NCBI GenBank assembly: GCA_910585685.1
Contig: CAJUEO010000003.1
Span: 62,001-126,000 of the forward strand
Length of the DNA stretch: 64,000 nt
From: an uncultured Christensenella sp.
GTDB taxonomy: Bacteria; Bacillota; Clostridia; Christensenellales; Borkfalkiaceae
Direction: 5' to 3'
Part shown: positions 34,367 to 41,269 of the stretch, piece by piece
How positions within the stretch are numbered: position 1 is the first letter of the stretch
Layout: every line of letters starts with the position of its first letter
The notes under the pieces: generated by a model
What the model saw: the letters and a program-made list of their open reading frames with translations, nothing else
Told to the model about the DNA's origin: nothing
Databases searched by the model: none
Made by a program: the position numbers and the translations under genes

Positions 34367-35158
34367 ATGTACGATATCGCAAACAAATTAAAGCAATTAA
34401 GAATAAAAAATAAGGTTTCGCAGGACGAGCTTGCCGACGGTATTTTGGTATCGCGTCAGACAATATCCAAGTGGGAAAACGGCGTTGTTTTGCCGAGCCT
34501 CGATAATCTGCAAGCGCTGTGTGCATTTTTCAAAGTTGAAATAAATTATTTTTTCGATGAAAAATACGACGTGCGCAACGGCGCGGAGGAAGAGGGCGCT
34601 ACAACAATTTCTGCGCAAGAAGAGGGTAAGAGCTCTATCCGCCGTTCAAGGTCGACGGAAAAATATTTTCGTATAATTCTTTCGTGCTTCGGTTCTGTCG
34701 ATTTTGCCCTTCAAGCAATACTTGTCGGATTTTTATGTATTTATTTCCCGACTTTCGGGCGTGAAGACGCTGCGCCTATTGTGGATATTCCATTGCCGTT
34801 AACTGTGGCCGTTATAATACTTTTTTGCATGTTTTGCGTATTTACGGCATTTTCAGCCTTAAAGTATATTAAATATAGACGCGCAGTTTATGGGAAACGT
34901 ATTATTGTAGCCGCCAGGCGTTCGCAAATTGCAGACTGCCTATATCCCATTACGCTTGTTTTTTTAGCGCTTTGCGATATTGTTTTGGAAGTTATTGTAA
35001 TAACTTTTAGCTGTTTGTGTATTTTCGAGACCACGCACTTTGAATTTATTGTCGTAATTTCAGTTGCACTTGCCGCATTTTTGATATTTACAGGTTTGAC
35101 TGTGTTCACTATATTCAAGTTTGTAAATTACAGGCGGTCAATAAGTATTTCAGAATAA
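34367..35158 (+). CDS. XRE-type regulator fused to membrane helices
   Basis: A 263-residue protein starting three bases after ileS. The N-terminal HTH (LKQLRIKNKVSQDELADG, SRQTISKWENGVVLPSL) is typical of Cro/C1 repressors of Bacillota. A short charged linker (residues ~70-100) leads to four hydrophobic helices, at roughly 105-125, 143-165, 185-215 and 220-245. It is thus a membrane-anchored DNA-binding protein that could respond to envelope state. No ribosome binding site is seen, so translation is probably coupled to ileS. The TGTAAA-rich region just downstream (35213-35309) is a possible target, which is inference only. Confidence 0.8.
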   Translation: MYDIANKLKQLRIKNKVSQDELADGILVSRQTISKWENGVVLPSLDNLQALCAFFKVEINYFFDEKYDVRNGAEEEGATTISAQEEGKSSIRRSRSTEKYFRIILSCFGSVDFALQAILVGFLCIYFPTFGREDAAPIVDIPLPLTVAVIILFCMFCVFTAFSALKYIKYRRAVYGKRIIVAARRSQIADCLYPITLVFLALCDIVLEVIVITFSCLCIFETTHFEFIVVISVALAAFLIFTGLTVFTIFKFVNYRRSISISE

Positions 35159-35170
35159 ATTTTTGTAAAT

Positions 35171-35203
35171 AAACCCACGCAATTTTGCGTGGGTTTTTAT
35201 TTT
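35171..35203 (+). terminator. Terminator after the membrane XRE gene
   Basis: AAACCCACGC (35171-35180) pairs with GCGTGGGTTT (35187-35196), followed by TTATTTTT. Confidence 0.93.
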
Positions 35204-35212
35204 TACGACGTT

Positions 35213-35309
35213 TGTAAACAACCTTTTACACTAATGTAAACAAGTTTATACGTTGTGAAGTCTTGCTTTGTTAAATTTTAATAGTACAATGAAAATGTAA
35301 ATATTTACA
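35213..35309. promoter_or_regulatory. Cluster of TGTAAA sites around the lipoprotein promoter
   Basis: TGTAAACAA at 35213-35221 and 35235-35243, an inverted TTTACA at 35225-35230, and a perfect 14-base palindrome TGTAAATATTTACA at 35296-35309. The palindrome starts at the predicted transcription start. The set brackets the promoter at 35263-35290 and looks like a binding array for one regulator. Confidence 0.65.
35263..35290 (+). promoter_or_regulatory. Promoter of the tandem lipoprotein genes
   Basis: TTGCTT (35263-35268), 16 bases, TACAAT (35285-35290). Start near 35297; leader about 42 bases. Confidence 0.75.
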
Positions 35310-35338
35310 AAGAAATAAATTTGAGAAGTGGAAATTTT

Positions 35339-35956
35339 ATGAAAAGATTATTGATTTTAAGTTTATTAATAATTTTAATAAGCTTGAGCGGTTGTGGGTT
35401 TAAGCCCGAGGCGGAGTATTACTTTGAAATAGGAGATGTCTATCGTGTAATCGAGCTTGAAAATGCTGAACCAGAGCATAAGGAAAAGTTCGGATTGGAG
35501 GCTTATAATTATATTTTGTTTAACGAAAATGAGAAAAACGACAGTAAATTGAAAATTACTATAAATTCGTTTTACATAACAAACGATATATTGTTTGATA
35601 ACATAGCGGCATTAAATAGAGACGGGGTGGAGGTTGTATATAATTATTTGGGGATAAGACCAAATAAATTGAAAAATGATTTAACTGCATGTTTTAAGAC
35701 AGGATTTTATTCTTATTGTGGGAAAACAGGCGCTTCTGTAACTTTTGACGTTGACAAAGATACAATAGATTTTAATGCCGATAAACTGTTTGGGCAAATT
35801 GCAGATGTGGATATTTATACCTTTAAATATACGGATTTATCTGTTATAGACGGTAGCGAGATGGATAACGGTAGTTTTAAAATTATTATAGTTACAGGTA
35901 ATTATTATGTCGGTTATTTTTCAACTGACGATAACTTAGGAGTAAAGTTAGTTTGA
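35339..35956 (+). CDS. Small lipoprotein, first of a tandem pair
   Basis: A 205-residue protein with signal MKRLLILSLLIILISLSGC; LSGC is a clear lipobox (Cys19). The mature part starts GFKPEAEYYFEIGDVYRVIE and ends DVDIYTFKYTDL...FKIIIVTG, beta-rich and without known motifs. It is a paralogue of the next gene. The ATG at 35339 follows a GAAGTGG-like ribosome binding site and is preferred to a TTG at 35321. Base composition is more AT-rich than its surroundings. Two genes, one promoter, one likely regulator array upstream. Function unknown. Confidence 0.75.
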   Translation: MKRLLILSLLIILISLSGCGFKPEAEYYFEIGDVYRVIELENAEPEHKEKFGLEAYNYILFNENEKNDSKLKITINSFYITNDILFDNIAALNRDGVEVVYNYLGIRPNKLKNDLTACFKTGFYSYCGKTGASVTFDVDKDTIDFNADKLFGQIADVDIYTFKYTDLSVIDGSEMDNGSFKIIIVTGNYYVGYFSTDDNLGVKLV

Positions 35957-36600
35957 AAAAATTTTATGTTTTAATTGTAAGTATTGTATTGGCAATAGCG
36001 ATGCTGTGTGGTTGCGCGTCTTTCAAGCCCGAGGCGGAGTATTACTTTGAAATAGATAGTTTTTATTCAGAGAATAACGTAACTAAAATATGCAAAGTCT
36101 ACCGCACAATCGAGCTAAAAAACGACAAACCCGAACATAGAGAAAACTTCGGTTTGGAAACGTTTCTGGTTGATATGAATACCGGTATATTTGATAGTTT
36201 AACTATTACCGAAAACGTCAAACCCTGCTATGTCGAAAACGATTTGTTTTTCACTAAGCCGAACATTTTAAATAAAGAGGGGGTAGATGAAGTTTACAGA
36301 TGTATTGGATTAAAAGTTCCCTTTACATTATGTGAAGAACGAAATGATTGTTCAAGAACGGGATTATACACTTATAATGCAAAAATCAGCGGCGTTACGA
36401 CTTCAATGAATTTTGATATGGTTGTAGAAAACGAGCGTTTACCCGAACGCATAGGCTATATGGCGGACGTGGATATTTATACTTTTACTTATACCGATTT
36501 ATTAAAAGATGACGGTAGCGCAATAATAAGCGGAGAATTTAAAGTTATAGTAGTTACGGGTAACTCGCGCTTGGGTTATTTTCAACCTGCTATTGTTTAA
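35953..36600 (+). CDS. Small lipoprotein, second of a tandem pair
   Basis: A 215-residue paralogue of the preceding protein, with signal and lipobox MLCGC (near residue 22) and the same FKPEAEYYFEI opening and DVDIYTFTYTDL...FKVIVVTG ending. The start is a TTG that overlaps the preceding stop (TTGA), so translation is coupled. The DNA for the shared motif is identical over 31 bases in the two copies while the rest differs a lot, which hints at recombination or gene conversion there. The middle parts, including one conserved Cys in each, differ. Function unknown. Confidence 0.72.
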   Translation: MKKFYVLIVSIVLAIAMLCGCASFKPEAEYYFEIDSFYSENNVTKICKVYRTIELKNDKPEHRENFGLETFLVDMNTGIFDSLTITENVKPCYVENDLFFTKPNILNKEGVDEVYRCIGLKVPFTLCEERNDCSRTGLYTYNAKISGVTTSMNFDMVVENERLPERIGYMADVDIYTFTYTDLLKDDGSAIISGEFKVIVVTGNSRLGYFQPAIV

Positions 36601-36620
36601 AAATCAACATTAAAACAGAC

Positions 36621-36652
36621 AAACTCTCATAGTTTATTCTATGAGAGTTTTT
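36621..36652 (+). terminator. Terminator-like hairpin that contains the feoA start codon
   Basis: AAACTCTCATAG (36621-36632) pairs with CTATGAGAGTTT (36639-36650) and T follows. The feoA ATG (36641) is inside the right arm, so the structure could both end the lipoprotein transcript and hide the feoA start. Confidence 0.7.
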
Positions 36653-36862
36653 GATTTAAAGACGGGTGACAGTGCGCAAATAGTAAAAATACAGTTGGAT
36701 GGCGGCGCGTTGGAAAGACTAAACGCGCTGGGCATACGCGTGGGAGAAAGAATAGAGGTGCTATCTTTTTCGCTGTTTAAAAGCAGTATTTTAATATCGT
36801 GCGCGGCGGTGCGCGTAGGGCTCAGGCGTTCGCTTGCGCAAAAAATAGAGGTGCGCGTATGA
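36641..36862 (+). CDS. feoA: Ferrous iron transport protein A
   Basis: A 73-residue cytosolic SH3-like protein that supports FeoB. The opening RVFDLKTGDSAQIVKI and the middle LNALGIRVGERIEVL are typical of FeoA. The stop overlaps the feoB ATG by four bases. No ribosome binding site is visible; the ATG lies in the 3' arm of a hairpin. No promoter could be assigned, so expression may depend on read-through from the lipoprotein genes. Confidence 0.9.
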   Translation: MRVFDLKTGDSAQIVKIQLDGGALERLNALGIRVGERIEVLSFSLFKSSILISCAAVRVGLRRSLAQKIEVRV

Positions 36863-38550
36863 ACTTAACAAAATTAAAGGCACGCACCGTCGAAAATACG
36901 GCAACCAAAAAAATAGTACTTGCCGGAAATCCGAACGCGGGCAAAACTACGCTTTTTAACGCGCTTACGCACAGCAGTTTGCGCACGGGCAATTTTCACG
37001 GAGTTACAACTTCTCCTTCGGAAAAAACAGTAGGCGGAATTAAGTTTGTAGACGTGCCCGGAGCGTATGCCTTCAGGGTATATTCAATGGAGGAGCGTTC
37101 GGCTGTAGACGAGCTTAAAAGCGCGGATATAGTTGTAAACGTTATCGACGCGCTTACGCTCGAAAACAGCCTTAACCTCACAAAACAAATAATTGCGCTT
37201 GGAAAATATACCGTCGTTTACATAACAAAGTATGAAAAACTTTTAAAGCGCGGCGGTAATATAGATGCGCAAAAACTTTCCGAACATCTCGGCATACCCG
37301 TGTTTATATGTTCCCCCAAACAACTTTTAAAGGAGTTGGAAAAGGGCGCGTTGCCGCAAGCCGTCAAAAACGTAAATACGCTATTAAACGCGGCATATAA
37401 CGGGGGCAATTTAAAAGTATCTAAGGTTGACAGGCTGTTTTATAACCGCTTTTTTGCACTGTTTGTGTTTATAGCAAGCATTATTTTAATGTTCTTTCTT
37501 GCTTTTCATCCGTTGATGCCTGGCGCTTGGTTGAAAAATCTCACCGAGGGGCTTATATGCGATACTTTCGGCGGATTTTTGACCGCCAATATGAGCAACG
37601 AAGCGGTCAAATCGCTCGTTAGCGAGGGCATATTAGGGGGTATAGGCGGAATTTTGTCGTTTATACCGCAGATAATGATACTATATCTTTTTTTAACCTT
37701 GCTCGACGAAAGCGGCGTAACATCCGCACTTGCGTTTGCAACCGACGGGGTTTTTGAAAAGGTAAAGCTGTCCGGCAGGGCTGCGTTTTCGCTTATTTCG
37801 GGGTTCGGCTGCACGGCGGCCGCCATTCTTACAACGCGCGGTTATTCCTCTGCTTCGGCGCAAAGGCGCACGGTAGCTATATTGCCCTTTATTCCCTGTG
37901 GTGCGAAGTTGCCCGTATTTTTGACTTTTTTATCACCGCTGTTCGATAATCCCTTCCCTGCAATAACTCTGATGTATTTTTCGGGCTTGGCGTTTGCGGT
38001 GGCTGTATCTGCGCTTTTAAAGGGTGAGAGGGAGAGTATGCTTTCCGAAGTTACGCCTATTTTTATCCCTTCTTTTAAAGCCGTCGCTGAAAAGTTGTGT
38101 TTTTATTTAAAAGGGTTTATAATAAAGGTGGTCGGCGTGGTCGCGCTGTTTTGCGTGGTTTCCTGGGTGCTGTCGCACTTTTCGTTTACATTCGAATACG
38201 TCGATGCGGACAAGAGCATGCTTGCGGCTATCAGTCGCTTGATTTTGCCGCTGTTCTATCCCATGGGCATAACCGATTGGAGGCTGGCTTACGCCGCGCT
38301 GTGCGGCTTTATCGCAAAGGAAAACGTAGCCGCAACAGTGGCAATGTTGATGGGCGGCAACATAGGACTGGGGCTTGCGCCTACGCTTGCCATTTGTACG
38401 TTCGAACTTTTGTGCCCTGCGTGTATTTCGGCGTTTTCCGCTTCGTGTAAGGAGTGCGGTTTGATTTTTACGTTGAAATGCGTGGGATTTCAAATTTTAG
38501 TCAGTTTTGTATTTGCATATCTGGTAAGGCTTGCATTTTTTTGGGTTTGA
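36859..38550 (+). CDS. feoB: Ferrous iron transporter FeoB (short form)
   Basis: A 563-residue membrane protein with an N-terminal G domain for Fe(II) uptake. G1 is GNPNAGKTT and G3 is DVPGAY. G4, normally NxxD, reads TKYE (residues 123-126), so guanine specificity may be lost. The membrane part has the FeoB gate motifs GFGCTAAAILTTR and PFIPCGAKLPVF in the usual order. It is about 100 residues shorter than typical FeoB, mainly in the G-domain and C-terminal parts. It overlaps feoA by four bases and is followed two bases later by a pseudouridine synthase gene, so the three are one transcript. Confidence 0.92.
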   Translation: MNLTKLKARTVENTATKKIVLAGNPNAGKTTLFNALTHSSLRTGNFHGVTTSPSEKTVGGIKFVDVPGAYAFRVYSMEERSAVDELKSADIVVNVIDALTLENSLNLTKQIIALGKYTVVYITKYEKLLKRGGNIDAQKLSEHLGIPVFICSPKQLLKELEKGALPQAVKNVNTLLNAAYNGGNLKVSKVDRLFYNRFFALFVFIASIILMFFLAFHPLMPGAWLKNLTEGLICDTFGGFLTANMSNEAVKSLVSEGILGGIGGILSFIPQIMILYLFLTLLDESGVTSALAFATDGVFEKVKLSGRAAFSLISGFGCTAAAILTTRGYSSASAQRRTVAILPFIPCGAKLPVFLTFLSPLFDNPFPAITLMYFSGLAFAVAVSALLKGERESMLSEVTPIFIPSFKAVAEKLCFYLKGFIIKVVGVVALFCVVSWVLSHFSFTFEYVDADKSMLAAISRLILPLFYPMGITDWRLAYAALCGFIAKENVAATVAMLMGGNIGLGLAPTLAICTFELLCPACISAFSASCKECGLIFTLKCVGFQILVSFVFAYLVRLAFFWV

Positions 38551-38552
38551 TA

Positions 38553-39377
38553 ATGCGTGAATTTACAGTTAAAGAAAAACTTAATTTAAAGGATTTTACC
38601 GACGCCGTCTATCCGCAGGGCTCGTTTTGCTATGCAAGGCTATTGAAGGACAGGGACATAAAGGTAAACGGCAAACGCGTCGATAAAAACGTTAAGCTGG
38701 AAATCGGGGATACCGTCACTTATTACACCACGAAGAAGCAGGAAGAGCTTAAAAGCCATTTGATAGCCTATGAGGACGAAAACGTATATATTGCGGACAA
38801 GTTGTCGGGAGTGAGCTTCGAGGGGCTGTACAGCGAAATTTCGGCGCATACGCAGCTGTTTGCAATACACAGGCTGGACAGAAATACGCAGGGGCTGATA
38901 ATTTTTGCCAAGACACGTCAAGCCGAGCAAGAGCTGTTGCTTGCTTTTAAGCAGCATAAAATTAATAAAACCTATCTTGCGCTCTGTAAAAACAACTTTA
39001 AAGAGGATAAAAAGCTGCTGCGCGCCTATCTTAAAAAGGACGAAAAAGTTAGCTTTGTCAAAATTTTTCAAAACCCTCAACAGGGCGCGGAAGAGATTGT
39101 TACGCTGTATGAGGTATTACAAAAATCAAGCGACGTTGCGCTTGTCAAAATAAAGCTATACACGGGCAGAACGCACCAGATAAGGGCGCACATGGCGTTT
39201 ATCGGCTGTCCCGTTCTCGGGGACGGCAAGTACGGAGACAGCGCGCTCAACAAAAAATACGGCTTAAAGAGGCAGTGCCTTGTGGCTAAATTTTTAAGTT
39301 TCGAGCTGTCGGGCAGTCTTGCCTATTTAAACGATATGAAAATTCAGAGCGCGTTTGAGCCGTCAATTAAAAATTGA
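38553..39377 (+). CDS. RluA-family 23S rRNA/tRNA pseudouridine synthase
   Basis: A 274-residue enzyme that turns uridine into pseudouridine in RNA. An S4-like RNA-binding domain lies at residues ~10-65 (DRDIKVNGKRVDKNVKLEIG). The catalytic motif is HRLDRNTQGLIIFAKT with Asp near residue 112. The second family block is TGRTHQIRAHMAFIGCPVLGD. The start is the ATG two bases after feoB. Which of RluC, RluD or another subfamily it is cannot be settled here. Confidence 0.92.
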   Translation: MREFTVKEKLNLKDFTDAVYPQGSFCYARLLKDRDIKVNGKRVDKNVKLEIGDTVTYYTTKKQEELKSHLIAYEDENVYIADKLSGVSFEGLYSEISAHTQLFAIHRLDRNTQGLIIFAKTRQAEQELLLAFKQHKINKTYLALCKNNFKEDKKLLRAYLKKDEKVSFVKIFQNPQQGAEEIVTLYEVLQKSSDVALVKIKLYTGRTHQIRAHMAFIGCPVLGDGKYGDSALNKKYGLKRQCLVAKFLSFELSGSLAYLNDMKIQSAFEPSIKN

Positions 39378-39402
39378 GTGTTTTTAAAGCGTTGTTGAAG
39401 TT

Positions 39403-39408
39403 TATAAT
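39403..39408 (+). promoter_or_regulatory. Possible -10 element of the sigma cassette
   Basis: TATAAT 34 bases upstream of the STAS gene; no clear -35 at the normal distance. The cassette could also use another sigma factor. Confidence 0.4.
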
Positions 39409-39442
39409 TAATATATAAGAACATTTTTACAGGACGGGAAAT

Positions 39443-39751
39443 ATGCAACAGGTAAAACTTATTTCGGCGGACGAGAGGCTTGTTTTTGAGCTTTCGGGTG
39501 AAATTGACGCCGCCACAAGCGAGGATTTTTACGCACAGGTTTCGGCGGCTTACAACCACGATAAAAAGGACGTGACGTTCGACTGCGCCGCGCTGTCTTT
39601 CATAGACAGTACTACTTTGGGCACTTTTGTTAAAATTTTTAAGATGCTCAGACAGGACGGAAACAATATGCTGCTCGACAGAGTGCGCCCAAACGTAAAA
39701 AAGCTGTTTGACATCTGCGCGCTCAACACTATTATGGAGATAAGGTCATGA
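39443..39751 (+). CDS. Anti-sigma factor antagonist (STAS domain)
   Basis: A 102-residue SpoIIAA/RsbV-type protein. The core FELSGEIDAATSEDF and the motif LSFIDSTTLGTF include the Ser (DST) that partner kinases phosphorylate. In such switches the unphosphorylated form binds the anti-sigma factor and frees the sigma factor. The ribosome binding site is GGACGGG. It overlaps the next gene by four bases (ATGA), so the four genes of this cassette are tightly coupled. Confidence 0.9.
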   Translation: MQQVKLISADERLVFELSGEIDAATSEDFYAQVSAAYNHDKKDVTFDCAALSFIDSTTLGTFVKIFKMLRQDGNNMLLDRVRPNVKKLFDICALNTIMEIRS

Positions 39752-40092
39752 ACCAATTTACCGTAAAATTCAACCTTGCCGACAGCGAGTATATGACGGC
39801 TTTGCGGCTTGTCTGCGGCGCGATGGGAAGCGTTCACGAGCTGGATATCGACGCTTTAGAGGACTTTAAAGTCTGCGTTACCGAAAGCGCCATTATACTT
39901 AAAAACTGCGGCTTTGAAAGCCTTGTTGCCGCATTCTCGGGAGAGGGGGCGGCTTGCACGCTTTACGGTGAGGGCGGAGTTCCTCAAGAGGGGGACAACG
40001 AGTTTTCGCTTGCGCTGATTTCCGCACTTGTCGACGAGTGTGACATTGAGCGTAGCGGTGACGTTATAAAGAGAGTTACTATTAAGCTATGA
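39748..40092 (+). CDS. Degenerate RsbW/SpoIIAB-like HATPase protein
   Basis: A 114-residue protein in the slot of an anti-sigma kinase. The N-terminal half (FNLADSEYMTALRLVCGAM, IDALEDFKVCVTESA) aligns by pattern with RsbW. However, the N box that binds Mg-ATP (E-x3-N) reads ESAIILKNC, without the Asn at its place, and no DxGxG or GxG lid motif is visible. The end (EFSLALISALVDE) looks like the closing helix of the fold. It may bind sigma or the antagonist without being a kinase. It overlaps both neighbours by four bases. Confidence 0.65.
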   Translation: MNQFTVKFNLADSEYMTALRLVCGAMGSVHELDIDALEDFKVCVTESAIILKNCGFESLVAAFSGEGAACTLYGEGGVPQEGDNEFSLALISALVDECDIERSGDVIKRVTIKL

Positions 40093-40820
40093 TGGATATA
40101 AACGCGTCGGACGAGCTGTTCAGACAATACAAAATAACGCGCGACGTAGAGTTGCGCAACAAGCTTGTCGAAAATTATTTTTACATTGCCGAGATACTTG
40201 CCAAAAAGTTTTCGGGCAGAGGTGTGGAATACGACGATTTGTTGCAGGTCGCTTCGGAAGCGCTTATTTCGGGCGTTGAAAAATTCGACCCCGATATGGG
40301 CAACCGCTTTACTTCATACATAACCCCGACTATTACGGGAATGATAAAAAATTATTTCCGCGACTTTTCGCGTTCCGTCAGAATACCGCGCAGAATTTAT
40401 ACGGTGGCGGCAAAGGTAAAAAATCAGATAAACGAGTACTATAAAATTCACGGCGTAAAGCCGACCGTAAGGCAGCTTGCGGAATCGCTCGGGCTGTCCG
40501 ATGAACTCATTGTGGAGGCGCTTGAATGCCGCGCAACCGTAAGCCTTGACCAAAAGGTAACAGGTGACGACGGAGAAGCCGACACCGCGCTCAGCGATTT
40601 GATTGCGTCCGACAAGGACAATTTCGAGGAGTTCGAGGACAGCGAGTCGTTAAAGACTGAAATTAGCAAGCTGGAGCCAATCGAGCAGCAGGTAATTGCA
40701 CTGCGCTATTTGCAGGGGAAGTCGCAGACCGAGGTCGGTAAAATTCTCGGCGTAAGTCAGATGTTTGTGTCGCGTGCCGAGAGAAAGATATTTGAAAAAT
40801 TAAAGGACGCGCTGTCATAA
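40089..40820 (+). CDS. SigF/SigB/SigG-type RNA polymerase sigma factor
   Basis: A 243-residue group 3 sigma-70 factor. Region 2 has KFSGRGVEYDDLLQVASEAL and GNRFTSYITPTITGMIKNYFRD. Region 3 begins near SVRIPRRIY, and region 4 has ALRYLQGKSQTEVGKILGVS with the DNA-reading helix SQMFVSRAERK. It sits between HATPase-like partners as in spoIIA and sigB operons. Whether it serves sporulation or stress cannot be told. It starts ATGATG, overlapping the preceding stop, and ends on the A of the next ATG. Confidence 0.92.
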   Translation: MMDINASDELFRQYKITRDVELRNKLVENYFYIAEILAKKFSGRGVEYDDLLQVASEALISGVEKFDPDMGNRFTSYITPTITGMIKNYFRDFSRSVRIPRRIYTVAAKVKNQINEYYKIHGVKPTVRQLAESLGLSDELIVEALECRATVSLDQKVTGDDGEADTALSDLIASDKDNFEEFEDSESLKTEISKLEPIEQQVIALRYLQGKSQTEVGKILGVSQMFVSRAERKIFEKLKDALS

Positions 40821-41185
40821 TGTTTACTTTCAGAGTCGATGATTTAAGTAAAATGAACGAAAAGCTGCGCGCGTTTGCCGAGTTTTTGCGTTCGGAAAAT
40901 ATTGAGGACAACGACGTGTTTTTCTGCCGTCTGGTTTCGTGCGAGCTTATATCCAACGTAATCCGTCACGGCGGAGAGGCTGCGGAGTTTAACGGCGGCA
41001 TAGGGGACGGCAAGGTTGTTATTACGGTCGTAGCTTCGAGTTTTGACGGCGTAAGCCTAATGTCTGAGTTGCCCGACGTGCTTGCCGAGAACGGCAGGGG
41101 TATGTACATTGTCAGAAATATCTGTTCGGGAGAAGTTGAAAAGTTAAAAGGCGGCGTGCGCGTGACGTACAGGCTGAATAAATAA
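40820..41185 (+). CDS. HATPase anti-sigma factor (RsbW-like)
   Basis: A 121-residue HATPase_c protein directly after the sigma gene, overlapping it by one base. The N box is intact (SCELISNVIRHGG, with Glu and Asn in register), and the ATP-lid block ENGRGMYIVRNI is present. The usual DxGxG is not clear. It is the better candidate for the active anti-sigma kinase, with the protein at 39748 as a dead paralogue. The ribosome binding site is AAAGGACG. Confidence 0.82.
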   Translation: MFTFRVDDLSKMNEKLRAFAEFLRSENIEDNDVFFCRLVSCELISNVIRHGGEAAEFNGGIGDGKVVITVVASSFDGVSLMSELPDVLAENGRGMYIVRNICSGEVEKLKGGVRVTYRLNK

Positions 41186-41195
41186 TAGAATAAAG

Positions 41196-41233
41196 TTAAA
41201 CGGCGCAGGGCTTGAAAGCCCTGCGCCGTTTAA
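41196..41233. terminator. Terminator of the sigma cassette
   Basis: A long perfect stem: TTAAACGGCGCAGGGCTT pairs with AAGCCCTGCGCCGTTTAA. The plus-side tail is AATATAAA, so it is a strong hairpin with a weak T run. Confidence 0.8.
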
Positions 41234-41242
41234 AATATAAAC

Positions 41243-41262
41243 CCCCTTCCGTGAGGAAGGGG
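41243..41262 (-). terminator. Terminator of the minus-strand membrane gene
   Basis: CCCCTTCC-GTGA-GGAAGGGG just after the stop of the minus gene; on that strand it is followed by GTTTATATTTT. Confidence 0.75.
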
Positions 41263-41269
41263 ATATTTA

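Noticed and set aside
36799..36858. Upstream extension of FeoB into feoA
   Set aside because: ATG 36859 overlaps the feoA stop in the usual ATGA way, and the extension is out of family.
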